A stretch of DNA of 64,000 bases from Paracoccus denitrificans (GCF_900100045.1 NZ_FNEA01000020.1:27431-91430); one strand, 5' to 3'; counted from the stretch's first letter, positions 33,035 through 42,292 are shown. Made by a program: numbers and translations. The notes: generated by a model not told the origin, from the sequence alone.

Positions 33035-34938
33035 CCCGCCAGCCGCAGCACGCCCGCGAAATATTCGCCCAGCGTCGCGTCATCCTCCAGCGGCAGGACC
33101 TGGGCGACATATTGGTCGGGGCGCACCACCACCATGCAGCCCCGCTCGCGGTCGATGCCGCGCAGATCGAAGATGTCGCCCGCGGCCGGATCGGCGCAGA
33201 ACGCCTTTTCATAGTCGCGCAGCCCGTGGCGACCCTTGCGCGGCCACAGCAGCCCCGGCAGGTCGTCCATCGACAGCGACTGGTGGGGCTGCTGCAACAC
33301 CGCGCGGATGTCGAACACCGCATCGGGATTCGCGCCCGCGGGGGTATGGCGCCGCAGGACCGAGCCCTCCCGGTCCAGCCGCTCGCAAAGCCGCGCCAGC
33401 CCCGAGCCGGGCGCCACCCCCTGCGCGTCGGCGAACAGATAGATCCGCCAGCGCCCGTCCGCCTGGGCGACATGGCCCAGTTGCATGGGCCGCGCATCGG
33501 CCAGCCGCACCACCGGCGCCGAATGGAAGCGCATCCCGACCGGAAAGCCGGTGGCCAGATGCCGATGCGTATCCGCGCCGGTCAGTTCCGAACGGCGATA
33601 ACGCGTCGCCGTGCCGGCGGTGAAACGGCCATGCTGGACGAAATAGCGCTGGAACTCGGCCGGATCGACGCCCTCGCCGTCATCCTCGGCGGTCTTGGGG
33701 CGGGCGCTGAACATCCGCGCGAATTCGCGGTCGAAGTCGATCAGTTCCCGCGCGACCTCCTGCCGCTCGGCCGAATAGCTGCGCAGCAGCCCGGCATCGG
33801 CCTGTCCGCTCAGCACCGCCGCCAGTTTCCAGCCAAGGTTGAAGCTGTCCTGCATCGAGACGTTCATGCCCTGCCCCGCCTTGGGACTGTGGGTGTGGCA
33901 GGCGTCGCCGGCGATGAACACCCGCGGCATGCGCGAGGCGGGGGCATCGGCAGGCAGGTCGTCGAAACGGTCGGTCAGCCGCTGGCCGATTTCATAGACG
34001 GACCACCAGGCGACCTCTTTCACCTCCAGCACATAGGGATGCAGGATCCGCTGCGCGGCGGCGATCAGGGTTTCCCGGGTGATGTTCTTCGAGGCGACGC
34101 GCTCATCCTCGGCCAGCTTGTCCAGCTCGATGTAAAGCCTGACCAGATAGCCGCCTTCGCGCGGGATGATCAGGATATTGCCTTCATGCGCGGAATGGAT
34201 CGCGGATTTCAGCCGGATGTCGGGAAAGTCGGTATAGGCCAGAACGTCCATCACGCCCCAGGCCTGGTTCGCCGCCTCGCCGCGCAAGTCCCGCCCGATC
34301 CGGCGGCGGACCTGGCTGCGGGCACCGTCGCAGCCGACGACATAGCGGGCGCGGACGATCTGGTCGCGGGAATCGTCCTCGGCCCCCACAGGGCGCAGCC
34401 GTGCCTCGACCGGCTGCGCGGGATCGTCGGGAATGGTCAGATCGGCCAGTTGCAGGCCGTAATCCGGTTGCAGCGGGGCCCGAGCGTGACGCATCGCTTC
34501 AAGATAGAAGTCATGCACCCGCGCCTGGTTCAGGATGACATGGGGAAATTCCGAAAGCCCCTCCTCGGTGTCGCGGATACGGCCGTGGCGCATGATCGGG
34601 CCATCGCCGTCCTGCGGCTTCCAGAAGGTGACCTCGTTCACCCAATAGGCTTCCTTCATCACCCGGTCGGCAAAGCCGAAGGCGTTGAACATCTCCATCG
34701 TGCGGCAGGCGATCCCGTCGGCCTGGCCCAGTTCCAGCGGTCCCGGCTTCCGCTCGACGATGCGGGTGCGGATCGAGGGGAACATCGCCAATTGCGCCGC
34801 CAGCGTCAGCCCGGCCGGACCGCTGCCGACGATCAGCACATCCACGTCCGCACCGTTCCCGGCCGGATCGTCCTGCGCGGTGGCGGCCGGATGATGGGTC
34901 GGGTCGCCGGGCCGAAAGCCGTCAAGGTGAAACTGCAT
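33031..34938 (-). CDS. mobA: 3-hydroxybenzoate 4-monooxygenase
   Basis: A 635-residue FAD monooxygenase of the phenol-hydroxylase type. It has VDVLIVGSGPAGLTLAAQLA, then the DG motif CDGARSQVRRRIG, the second FAD motif RVFIAGDACHTHSPKAGQGMN, and a C-terminal thioredoxin-like domain from about residue 460. Length and the MQFHLDGFRPGDP start match MobA, which turns 3-hydroxybenzoate into protocatechuate, feeding the pca enzymes encoded next door. A GAGGGAGGAAGG ribosome site fixes the start. The mobA promoter is covered by the dyad at 34997-35038. Confidence 0.92.
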   Translation of the reverse strand: MQFHLDGFRPGDPTHHPAATAQDDPAGNGADVDVLIVGSGPAGLTLAAQLAMFPSIRTRIVERKPGPLELGQADGIACRTMEMFNAFGFADRVMKEAYWVNEVTFWKPQDGDGPIMRHGRIRDTEEGLSEFPHVILNQARVHDFYLEAMRHARAPLQPDYGLQLADLTIPDDPAQPVEARLRPVGAEDDSRDQIVRARYVVGCDGARSQVRRRIGRDLRGEAANQAWGVMDVLAYTDFPDIRLKSAIHSAHEGNILIIPREGGYLVRLYIELDKLAEDERVASKNITRETLIAAAQRILHPYVLEVKEVAWWSVYEIGQRLTDRFDDLPADAPASRMPRVFIAGDACHTHSPKAGQGMNVSMQDSFNLGWKLAAVLSGQADAGLLRSYSAERQEVARELIDFDREFARMFSARPKTAEDDGEGVDPAEFQRYFVQHGRFTAGTATRYRRSELTGADTHRHLATGFPVGMRFHSAPVVRLADARPMQLGHVAQADGRWRIYLFADAQGVAPGSGLARLCERLDREGSVLRRHTPAGANPDAVFDIRAVLQQPHQSLSMDDLPGLLWPRKGRHGLRDYEKAFCADPAAGDIFDLRGIDRERGCMVVVRPDQYVAQVLPLEDDATLGEYFAGVLRLAG

Positions 34939-34995
34939 TCCTTCCTCCCTCTGGGTTCGCCCGATCATCGGACAGGATATCGGGGCATAATAGGA

Positions 34996-35024
34996 TGCAT
35001 ACTTATCATAAGCACACTAGTCAA
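34996..35024 (-). promoter_or_regulatory. Promoter of mobA
   Basis: On the minus strand TTGACT (35019-35024) and TATGCA (34996-35001) are spaced by 17 bases, a good housekeeping-type -35/-10 pair, about 60 bases before the mobA start. It is embedded in the MobR operator. Confidence 0.6.
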
Positions 35025-35038
35025 TATGATAAGTATGC
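34997..35038. promoter_or_regulatory. MobR operator, 14-base perfect inverted repeat
   Basis: GCATACTTATCATA and TATGATAAGTATGC are perfect inverted copies separated by 14 bases. It sits between mobA and the MarR gene and overlaps the mobA promoter, so MarR binding would block RNA polymerase. Confidence 0.8.
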
Positions 35039-35093
35039 TTGCCATCATGCGCCCACTTGCCTAGCCTGCGACGAACCCAAGCGAGCCGGTGCC

Positions 35094-35567
35094 ATGACGA
35101 CGCTTTACGACCTGCCGGGCCACCTGATCCGGCGCCTGAACCAGATCTCGACCGCGATCTTCGCCGCCCGGATGGACGAGGCGGGGCTGGACCTGACGCC
35201 GGTGCAATATGCGGCCCTGGCTGCACTGGCCGAACATCCGGGGGTGGATCAGGCGACGCTGGCCGGGCTGATCGCGCATGATCGCGTCACCATCGGCGGG
35301 GTGGTGGACCGGCTGGAGGGCAAGGGGCTGCTGTCGCGCGGCATCAGCGCGCAGGACCGCCGCGCGCGGGTGCTGGAACTGACCGCGGCGGGGCAACAGA
35401 CGCTGGCCCGGCTTGCCCCCGCCATCGCCGAGGTGCAGCAGCGCACGCTGGCCGGGCTGACTCCGGCCGAGGCCGAGGCATTCGTCGCGCTGCTGCGCAA
35501 GACGACCGAGGCCGGCAACGAATACAGCCGCGCGCCCCTGCGGACCGGAGCGCGCGGAGAGGATTAG
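35094..35567 (+). CDS. mobR: MarR family repressor of mobA
   Basis: A 157-residue MarR protein. The winged helix is visible in DQATLAGLIAHDRVTIGGVVDRLEGKGLLSRGISAQDRRARVLELTAAG. It is divergent from mobA; in Comamonas the corresponding MarR protein MobR represses mobA and is released by 3-hydroxybenzoate, and the large dyad between the genes supports the same design here. I start at the ATG at 35094 (MTTLYDLPGH), which matches MarR length; an upstream in-frame ATG would extend into the operator. Confidence 0.85.
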   Translation: MTTLYDLPGHLIRRLNQISTAIFAARMDEAGLDLTPVQYAALAALAEHPGVDQATLAGLIAHDRVTIGGVVDRLEGKGLLSRGISAQDRRARVLELTAAGQQTLARLAPAIAEVQQRTLAGLTPAEAEAFVALLRKTTEAGNEYSRAPLRTGARGED

Positions 35568-35738
35568 CCCGAGGATAGGGGTCGGCGGGCCGTGCCGGGC
35601 CGCCCCGCTCGGGGACGATCCGCGAAATGGGCCGTGGCGGGGCACCTTGGCTGCGGACCTGCCGGCGCAAGCCTAGAGGCCTGCAAAGCCGAACCGGCCA
35701 TCAGCGTCCCAAGGGATGCGCCGAACCGACCGCCCGTT

Positions 35739-35759
35739 GCAGGCGGCGGCTCCGCCTGC
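35739..35759 (-). terminator. Hairpin after the cupin gene
   Basis: A perfect eight-base GCAGGCGG/CCGCCTGC stem with a five-base loop, immediately past the stop of the minus-strand cupin gene. There is no T-tract after it, so only a weak terminator candidate. Confidence 0.3.
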
Positions 35760-35760
35760 C

Positions 35761-36663
35761 TCAGCGCCGGGAGATCACCGGATAGTCGGCATCGTTCAGC
35801 ACCCAGCCGTCCTGCATCGAGAAATCCAGCCGCGGCGGACAGAAGATGTCCACCAGCACATTGTCGCCCGCCCCGCTGGCTTCGGTCGTGTGGACGACCG
35901 GCGGTGGGATCACCAGCGACGAAGGCGAGCCGACCGCGATATGCCGGTCCTGGCGCCAGTCGCTGCGATCCACCGTCCAGGGCCAGCGCAGGTGATGGAC
36001 GAAGCTGCCGGCAAGCGCCAGCGAGCATTGCTCGAAATCGTCGTGGTGATGGGGCGACAGCTTCCTGGGGTCGCGCGGGCCTTTCTGCACGTCAAGCAGG
36101 TTCACCATGAAGGTCGTGCAGCGGAAGATGCGGCCGAAACGTCCCTCCTGCGGCTTCACGTCCAGGTCATAGGCGCGGATCCTGAAGCCCCCGACGGGTT
36201 CGGGCCATGGCTCGAAGGGCGGGATATGGCTACGCCCCGCCGCATAGGCATCGGCATTGGGACACAGGGCGACCAGATCCGCGGCGGCGGCGGTGAACAG
36301 CCGGACCACCCTGCCCCCTTCGGGCAGCGTCACCCGGCTGTCGCCCGGCGGCACGAAGACGATGGAATTGGCGGCGACCTCGCAACTCTCGCCATTCGCC
36401 TCGATCAGCGCGGGATGGTCGGGCAGCAGCACGACATATTCATCGGGCTGGCCCGCGCGGACGAAAGCCGCGCCCGGCTGCGCCTCGGCATGGGCCAGCA
36501 CGAAATTGCAGCCGCGCTGATACCAGACCTTGCGGCCGTCGGCATCCTCCTGCGGCGGGGTCTTGTCGAACTCGGCCAGCTGTTCCTCGGCGATCAGGCC
36601 GGTGCGGGGCGGCGCCGAGGCCGCGGCGAACAGGGCCGCACGGGGATCCTTGTCCTTGTACAT
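35761..36663 (-). CDS. Cupin-fold protein of unknown function
   Basis: A 300-residue protein that I do not recognise as a named enzyme. The C-terminal half has a cupin metal site: LSPHHHDDFEQCSLALAGSFVHHL (histidines, then Glu, then a later His in IPPPVVHTTE). The N-terminal half (VVLLPDHPALIEANGESCEVAANSIVFVPPG) resembles a second, metal-free cupin. It is the last gene of the operon with a HpcH/HpaI aldolase, DUF6282 hydrolase, DHOD-like protein and TRAP transporter, so an isomerase or dioxygenase step in the same pathway is plausible. Confidence 0.75.
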   Translation of the reverse strand: MYKDKDPRAALFAAASAPPRTGLIAEEQLAEFDKTPPQEDADGRKVWYQRGCNFVLAHAEAQPGAAFVRAGQPDEYVVLLPDHPALIEANGESCEVAANSIVFVPPGDSRVTLPEGGRVVRLFTAAAADLVALCPNADAYAAGRSHIPPFEPWPEPVGGFRIRAYDLDVKPQEGRFGRIFRCTTFMVNLLDVQKGPRDPRKLSPHHHDDFEQCSLALAGSFVHHLRWPWTVDRSDWRQDRHIAVGSPSSLVIPPPVVHTTEASGAGDNVLVDIFCPPRLDFSMQDGWVLNDADYPVISRR

Positions 36664-36693
36664 CGCGAAAATCCTTTCCTGTCAGCGCGGGCG

Positions 36694-37443
36694 TCAGGCG
36701 CGGCCCGCCTCGATGATCCGGCGCGCGCCCTTCATCAGCAGCCCCTGATCCGAGCCGCAGACGAAGACGCTGACGCCGCGTTCGCGCCAGGGGGCGATCT
36801 GGCTTTCGTCGCCGACGAACAGGCCCGCTGCGACATCCGCGCGCCGGGCAGCCGCGATCACGCGAATGATCGCCGCGTCAAGCTCGGCCGAGGGGAAGCC
36901 GCAGCCCAGCGACTGCGACAGATCGGCGGGACCGACGAACAGCACATCGACGTCCGGCACGCTGGCGATGTCGTCCAGCCGGTCCAGCGCCGCCCTATCC
37001 TCGATCTGCACCATCACCACGGTTTCGGCGTCGCTTTTCGCAGTATAGGCGGGGGCGGCGAGGGTGCCGTAATTCCCGGCGCGCGGCGACGGCGACAGGC
37101 CGCGCGACCCCCGACCGAACTTGACCGCGGCCACGACGGCTTCCGCCGTGTCGCGATCCGCGACATGGGGCACCATCACCCCCGCGCAGCCCAGGTCCAG
37201 CAGCGGCGAGATCCGCGCCGGCGATTGCCCCCAGCAGCGCGCGACCAGGGGCAGCCCGGCCGCGCGCGAGGCCAGCGCAAGCTGGTCCATCGCGCCCAGG
37301 TCCAGCGGCGCATGTTCCTGGTCGGGCACCGCGAAATCCAGCCCGGCAAGGCCCAGGATCTCGATGACATGGGATGCGGGCGTCTTGACGAAAGTGCCGA
37401 TGACGGTCTCGCCCGCGTTGATCCGTGCCTTCAGCCCGCTCAT
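36694..37443 (-). CDS. HpcH/HpaI-family aldolase
   Basis: A 249-residue class II aldolase (TIM barrel). The family features are the start KARINAGETVIGTFVKT, the QEHAPLDLGAMDQL block, the arginine in LVARCWGQSPARISPLLDLGCAGVMVPHV, and the metal ligands E (VQIEDRAALD) and D (FVGPADLSQSLG). Enzymes of this kind cleave 2-keto-4-hydroxy acids into pyruvate and an aldehyde. The ATG at 37443 overlaps the previous stop by four bases. The actual substrate is unknown. Confidence 0.9.
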   Translation of the reverse strand: MSGLKARINAGETVIGTFVKTPASHVIEILGLAGLDFAVPDQEHAPLDLGAMDQLALASRAAGLPLVARCWGQSPARISPLLDLGCAGVMVPHVADRDTAEAVVAAVKFGRGSRGLSPSPRAGNYGTLAAPAYTAKSDAETVVMVQIEDRAALDRLDDIASVPDVDVLFVGPADLSQSLGCGFPSAELDAAIIRVIAAARRADVAAGLFVGDESQIAPWRERGVSVFVCGSDQGLLMKGARRIIEAGRA

Positions 37444-38339
37444 GCCGCAAGCCCGACCAGTTCGGCCCCGATGGTCGAGGTCATCTTGCGGATATCGGCA
37501 TCCGAATAGCCCAGCCCGATCAGCATGGCGATCATCTGGCGCATGCCCTCGACCGGGTTCGGGTTGCCGGTCTGGCCCAGATCGGTGCCGAAGAAGGTGT
37601 TGTCCACCCCCGCCGCCTCGATGACCGCGCGCAGGTGATCCTCGTCGAACAGCTTGAAGGTCGAGGGGATGAACATGCAGACCGAATGCTCCATCTTGAC
37701 CCCCATGCCGACCAGATGGGCGACATCCTGAAGGCTGCAATCGTTCACATAGGTCGGATGGTTCAGGAACAGGCGCTTCACGCCCCGCGCCTTGGCCTCT
37801 TCATAGAACGGCAGCAGTTCGCGGGCGTGATGGTGGCCGCCCGAGACGACCGCATCGGCCTCGGCGATCAGGTCGAGGATATGCTTGACCTCGTCGCGGA
37901 CCGCTCCGGTCTCGTCGGTCAGGGTCAGCGGGATCGGGGCGACCGTCTTCTTGCTGTTCTGCGGGAACTTGAAGCCGGGCTTCTGGGCCTCGTGCTCCAT
38001 GTGGTTCTGGGCATGGGCCGTCGCCATCCAGACCACGCGGGCGCCCTGCTTGAGCGCATAGTCCACGGCCGAAGTGTTCAGCCCGCCCAGCGGATTGTTC
38101 AGCACGATCGAGCCGATGGCCCTGGTCCTGAAGCCCATGTTCTGGTTGATCAGCGTCGCCAGCGGCATGGTGGGATAGTAATGGTCCTTGAGCAGCACGG
38201 CGGCCATGCCGGCCTGATCGGCCTCGCGCAGGGCGGCGATATGGTCCAGCTTGCGCGGATGCAGCGAGGGGCCGGAATGGACATGCAGATCGACCGCGCC
38301 CTTCATCAGATCGTCAATGCGACTTTGTTCGGCAGTCAT
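37440..38339 (-). CDS. DUF6282 amidohydrolase-like protein
   Basis: A 299-residue amidohydrolase-superfamily protein. It has the N-terminal metal motif AVDLHVHSGPS, VLLKDHYYPT, a GGHHHARELL segment, LFLNHP and the aspartate in FFGTDLGQTGNP. It fits the DUF6282 family, whose members are mostly uncharacterised. It overlaps the aldolase and the DHOD-like gene by four bases each, so it works in the same pathway, probably a hydrolytic ring opening or lactone opening. Confidence 0.82.
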   Translation of the reverse strand: MTAEQSRIDDLMKGAVDLHVHSGPSLHPRKLDHIAALREADQAGMAAVLLKDHYYPTMPLATLINQNMGFRTRAIGSIVLNNPLGGLNTSAVDYALKQGARVVWMATAHAQNHMEHEAQKPGFKFPQNSKKTVAPIPLTLTDETGAVRDEVKHILDLIAEADAVVSGGHHHARELLPFYEEAKARGVKRLFLNHPTYVNDCSLQDVAHLVGMGVKMEHSVCMFIPSTFKLFDEDHLRAVIEAAGVDNTFFGTDLGQTGNPNPVEGMRQMIAMLIGLGYSDADIRKMTSTIGAELVGLAA

Positions 38340-39415
38340 CGGTTTCTCCTGACTTCTTCGTCCGGCACCAGCGGCGCGGGAACATGGTTGCGCCAGACCT
38401 GATCGAGGACCGGCATTTCGGCAAAGCTGCGGCGCGCATCGGCCGCGCGCCCGACCAGATCGCGGGCGCTCGCGCCCTTTTGGGCGCAATAGGCATCAAG
38501 ATCGGCGACGGCATCGCGGATGACGTCCCAGCCGCGCAGCATGACGGCCGAGGACAGGCCCACAGCCGAGGCGCCCGCCAGCATCATCCGTGCGACATCC
38601 CGGCCCGAGCACGCGCCGTTGATGCCGATCAGCGCCCGCCCCGCGCCCAGCCTAGCGCGGGTCATCGCCAGCCAGTGGCAGGTCAGCGGCAGGTTCCAGT
38701 AGCCGCCGATGCCGCAGCTGGTGCCCAGCATCGGCTGCATGGTCTCCAGATCGGGCACCAGTCCCAGCGCCCGCCCGGCGATCACGGCGCTGTCCGCACC
38801 TGCGCCGGTGGCGGCCGCGACCAGTTCGGGAACCCGCTCGCTCTGGCCCGACAGCTTGACCCAGACCGGGATCGACACGGCCGATGTCACCTGCCCGACC
38901 AGTTCCGCCACGCGCGCCGGCGAAAGCTCGGTGCTGACCGCACCCTTGGCCGCCTGGCTGGCATAGGGGGTGCCGATATTGAACTCGAAGACGCGCAGGC
39001 CGGCATCCTCGACGGCGCGGGCGCGGCGGACGGCATCCTCGATCCCGGCCATGACCACCGAGGCGACCAGGACGCAATCCGCCTTGCGCGCCGCCGCATC
39101 CATCCGCCGCGCCTGATCCAGCCATGCGTCGAAGCCAAGCGGCGTCAGCCCCGAGCGCGTCAGCAGCGTCGCCTCGCGCGGCGCCCCGGGTCCCCAGTCG
39201 ACACGGTTCCAGCACGCATCCAGCGCGGCATATTCGGCCTGCAGCAACTGGCGCTGTGCGGCGGCCGAGTCGTTGCTGGACTTCATAACCACCGCCCCTG
39301 CCCCGGCGGCGATGGCCGACAGGATGCCGGCATCGTCGATCAGGTGCTCGCCCGATGCGGCAATGACGGGGTTCTTCAGCCGGGTGCGGCCGACCTGGAC
39401 GGAAAGATCCGTCAT
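38336..39415 (-). CDS. Dihydroorotate-dehydrogenase-like FMN protein
   Basis: A 359-residue TIM-barrel protein of the dihydroorotate/dihydropyrimidine dehydrogenase (PreA-like) type. Family marks are RLKNPVIAASGEHL at the start, PVWVKLSGQ in the middle and the phosphate-binding INGACSGRDVARMMLAGASAVGLSSAVMLRG near residue 285. True pyrimidine dehydrogenases use an extra iron-sulfur partner, which is not seen here. The role may be reduction or oxidation of a ring compound brought in by the TRAP transporter. Confidence 0.83.
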   Translation of the reverse strand: MTDLSVQVGRTRLKNPVIAASGEHLIDDAGILSAIAAGAGAVVMKSSNDSAAAQRQLLQAEYAALDACWNRVDWGPGAPREATLLTRSGLTPLGFDAWLDQARRMDAAARKADCVLVASVVMAGIEDAVRRARAVEDAGLRVFEFNIGTPYASQAAKGAVSTELSPARVAELVGQVTSAVSIPVWVKLSGQSERVPELVAAATGAGADSAVIAGRALGLVPDLETMQPMLGTSCGIGGYWNLPLTCHWLAMTRARLGAGRALIGINGACSGRDVARMMLAGASAVGLSSAVMLRGWDVIRDAVADLDAYCAQKGASARDLVGRAADARRSFAEMPVLDQVWRNHVPAPLVPDEEVRRNR

Positions 39416-40695
39416 CCCGCCACCCCCAGCACCCGCGGCAGGAACAGCGAGATCTCGGGAAAGATCGTGATCAGCGCCAGGACGACCAGCGCAATGCCGA
39501 TCATCGGCAGGGCCCTGTAGGCGATCCGCTCCATCGGCCGGCCGGTCACGCCGGCGATGACGAACAGGCACAGCCCGACCGGCGGGGTGACAAAGCCGAC
39601 CAGCACGTTGAAGACCACCATGACCCCCAGATGCACCGGCTCCAGCCCCAGCATGTTGCCGATGGCCATCAGCGCGGGCACCGTCAGGATCAGCACGCCG
39701 ATGGTGTCCAGGAACATGCCCAGGAACAGCAGGATCAGGTTCACCATCAGCAGGATCACGTATTTGTTGTCCGAAACCCCGGTCAGCAGGGCGACGGTCT
39801 TTTGCGGCAGTTGCTCGATGGCGAAGATGAAGCCGGCGACGTTGGCGACCGCGACCAGGAAATAGATCGCCGAGGTGATGATCGCCGTGGCGACGAAGGC
39901 TTCCTTGAGGAATCTCCAGCTCATCGCGCGATAGACGACGGTGGCGATGATCAGCGCATAGATCGCGGCGACCGCGGCGGCCTCGGTCGCGGTGAAGATG
40001 CCGCCCCGTATGCCGACGACAATGATGACCGGCAGCAGCATCACCGGGACGGACTGCCAGCAACCCCGGAGGATCGCGGCCAGCGATTGCCTTGCCGCCT
40101 TGGGATAGCCGCGGCGATGCGCGACCCAGACTGCATAGGTCGACAGGAACACTGCCAGCATGAAGCCCGGCGCCAGCCCCGCGACCAGCAGTTGCGAGAT
40201 CGAGGTGCCCGACAGCGCGCCGTAGATGATCATGGCGATCGAGGGCGGCACCAGCGGCGCCATCAGCGACGAGACCGCGATCAGCGCCGCCGAATAGTCC
40301 ACGTCATAGCCCTGCCGCTTCATGTCCGGCACCATCACCGTGCCGATGGCCGCGGCATCCGCCGCCGCCGATCCGCTGACGCCGCCGAAGAGGAAGCAGC
40401 CCCAGATTGCCGTCAGCGACAACCCGCCCCGGAATCGCCCGACGACCGAGTTGGCAAAGCCGATCAGGCGACGGGTCAGCCCACCCACGTCCATGATCGC
40501 GCCCGCCAGCACGAAAAGCGGGATCGCCAGCAGCACGAACATGTCCATTCCCGCCAGCATCCGCTGCGGCAACACGATCAGGAATTGCGTCTGGCCGGTG
40601 AAATAGAAGTAACCCAGCGCGCTGATGCCCAGCACGAAGGCGATCGGCATGCCCAGGGCCAGCGTCAGGACGAAAATCGAGCCAAGCCAGATCAC
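39412..40695 (-). CDS. dctM: TRAP transporter large permease (DctM type)
   Basis: A 427-residue permease with the DctM landmarks: IPLFVLAGAIMD, GGVSGSAAADAAAIGTVMVPDMKRQGYDVDYSAALIAVSSLMAPLVPPSIAMIIYG and FVTPPVGLCLFVIAG. The start is a GTG at 40695 that overlaps the stop of the small permease as GTGA. Second TRAP system of the window; its sequence differs clearly from the one in the pca operon. Confidence 0.93.
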   Translation of the reverse strand: MIWLGSIFVLTLALGMPIAFVLGISALGYFYFTGQTQFLIVLPQRMLAGMDMFVLLAIPLFVLAGAIMDVGGLTRRLIGFANSVVGRFRGGLSLTAIWGCFLFGGVSGSAAADAAAIGTVMVPDMKRQGYDVDYSAALIAVSSLMAPLVPPSIAMIIYGALSGTSISQLLVAGLAPGFMLAVFLSTYAVWVAHRRGYPKAARQSLAAILRGCWQSVPVMLLPVIIVVGIRGGIFTATEAAAVAAIYALIIATVVYRAMSWRFLKEAFVATAIITSAIYFLVAVANVAGFIFAIEQLPQKTVALLTGVSDNKYVILLMVNLILLFLGMFLDTIGVLILTVPALMAIGNMLGLEPVHLGVMVVFNVLVGFVTPPVGLCLFVIAGVTGRPMERIAYRALPMIGIALVVLALITIFPEISLFLPRVLGVAG

Positions 40696-41198
40696 AGCGC
40701 TTCCTCCGCGCCCATCGGGTGCTCTTCGGGCTTCTCTTCCCGCGCAATGCCGAAGAATTCGTTCAGCGCGACATGCAGCGCCAGAAGCGCCGCGCCGACG
40801 GTGATCGCGATGTGGACCCAGAACAGCGAAAAACCCAGCGCAGTCGCCGTCTGGAACCGCGTCATCCAGGCGAACCTGGTGCCGAACCACAGGATCGCCG
40901 CCAGAAAGACCAGGATGATCGCGGCCGAGACCAGGTTGGCGGCCCGGCGCGGGCCTTCGGGCAGGCGGTCCACCGCCAGCCGCATCCCCAGGAACTGGCC
41001 GCGGGAATAGCTGAGACCGGCACCGATCATCACGATCCAGATCATCAGATAGCGCATCGCCTCTTCCGACCAGAACAGCGAGCTGTTGAAGACATAGCGC
41101 CAGATGACCTGCATGGTGCCGATCACAAGGATCGCACCGATCCCCGCAAAGCAGAATGCTTCCACGGCGGCGACATAGGCGCGCCAGAGCTTGGACAT
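40692..41198 (-). CDS. dctQ: TRAP transporter small permease (DctQ type)
   Basis: A 168-residue protein with four helices (FAGIGAILVIGTMQVIWRYVF first), the conserved SEEAMRYLMIWIVMIGAGLSYSRGQFLGM block, and a charged C-terminus. It lies 58 bases after the dctP gene and overlaps the large permease. Confidence 0.92.
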   Translation of the reverse strand: MSKLWRAYVAAVEAFCFAGIGAILVIGTMQVIWRYVFNSSLFWSEEAMRYLMIWIVMIGAGLSYSRGQFLGMRLAVDRLPEGPRRAANLVSAAIILVFLAAILWFGTRFAWMTRFQTATALGFSLFWVHIAITVGAALLALHVALNEFFGIAREEKPEEHPMGAEEAL

Positions 41199-41256
41199 GG
41201 GTTTCTCCGTTGAGAACGCAGGCGGAAGGCGCGGGACCGGCCCGCGCGCCTGTGCG

Positions 41257-42249
41257 TTATTGAGCGGCCGGAGCCAGCTTTTTCGCCGCAGCCGCGAAAT
41301 CGGCGATCAGCGGATCGGCGGCCTCGTATTTCTCGACCACCGGGGCGAAGGCGGCCTGCAATTCGGCCCTGAACGCATCCGAGGGCGTCACGACCGGGAT
41401 GTTCAGTTCGGCCAGATGGGCCTTGATCTGCTCGTCCAGATCCTTGACCGCCATCACCTGCGGCTCGACGATCTCGTCGGCGGCCTGGCGCATGATCTCC
41501 TGCTGCTCGGGGGTCAGCGAGTTGAACTTCATCTGGTTGACCAGCAGGAAGCTGGGCCAGAAGTAATGGCCTGTCAGCGACACGCCCTTGGCGATCTCGT
41601 AATATTTCTCGCTCTCGATCGAGGTCAGGTTGATCTCGACCGCATCCAGCGTGCCGGTTTCCAGCGCCGAATAGACCTCGCCATAGGCCATCGGCGTGGG
41701 GTTCACGCCCACCGCCTGCCACGCATCCAGAAACATCCAGTTGGGCGCGACGCGGGTCTTCTTGTGATGCATGTCGGCCAGGCTTTCGACCGGCGCCCCG
41801 ACGGTCAGGAAATGGCGTTGCCCGCCGTCATAGACCCCCAGGGCGACCATCATGTGGTTTCCCAGCCTGTCCATGATCGCCCGCGCCTCGGGCGTCTTCG
41901 CCATGGCCGCGAACCCTTCGTAATCGGGGATCAGGCCCGGCAGCTGGAAGGCGTCGATCGAGGGCTCCAGCGTCGAATAGGCCGAGGTCGAGTTCACCGT
42001 CATGTCGACGGTGCCGAACTGCACGCCCTCCATCAACTCCTTCACGTCGCCAAGCTGGCGCGAGGGGAAAATGTCGATCTTGATATCGCCATCCGACAGC
42101 CGCTCGACCGCTTCCTTGAAGCGGAGGGCGGTGTCGTGGATCGGATGCTGCTCGAATACGGCATGGCCCAGGCGCAGCGTGACGGGGTCGGCCCAGGCGG
42201 CACTCGACAGCAGGCTTCCCACCAGGACGGCAGCGGCAGTCTTCATCAT
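41257..42249 (-). CDS. dctP: TRAP transporter substrate-binding protein (DctP type)
   Basis: A 330-residue periplasmic receptor with a Sec signal ending in SSAAWA near residue 20. The DctP pattern is seen in LRFKEAVERLSDGDIKIDIFPSRQLGDVKELMEGVQFGTVDM and ALETGTLDAVEINL. A strong AGGAGGAG ribosome site precedes MMKTA. It is the first gene of the operon; the promoter and operator lie in 42250-42356 and are shared with the divergent IclR gene. The ligand is unknown. Confidence 0.92.
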   Translation of the reverse strand: MMKTAAAVLVGSLLSSAAWADPVTLRLGHAVFEQHPIHDTALRFKEAVERLSDGDIKIDIFPSRQLGDVKELMEGVQFGTVDMTVNSTSAYSTLEPSIDAFQLPGLIPDYEGFAAMAKTPEARAIMDRLGNHMMVALGVYDGGQRHFLTVGAPVESLADMHHKKTRVAPNWMFLDAWQAVGVNPTPMAYGEVYSALETGTLDAVEINLTSIESEKYYEIAKGVSLTGHYFWPSFLLVNQMKFNSLTPEQQEIMRQAADEIVEPQVMAVKDLDEQIKAHLAELNIPVVTPSDAFRAELQAAFAPVVEKYEAADPLIADFAAAAKKLAPAAQ

Positions 42250-42265
42250 GTTTTCTCTCCTCCTG

Positions 42266-42290
42266 TGTTCTCTATATGGGAACACTGTTC
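42266..42290. promoter_or_regulatory. Overlapping dyads, probable IclR operator
   Basis: The element TGTTC-N9-GAACA-C-TGTTC shows alternating inverted arms, giving two overlapping dyads. It sits between the dctP start and its promoter, next to the divergent IclR gene, and is the best candidate for the IclR binding site. Confidence 0.55.
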
Positions 42291-42292
42291 TC

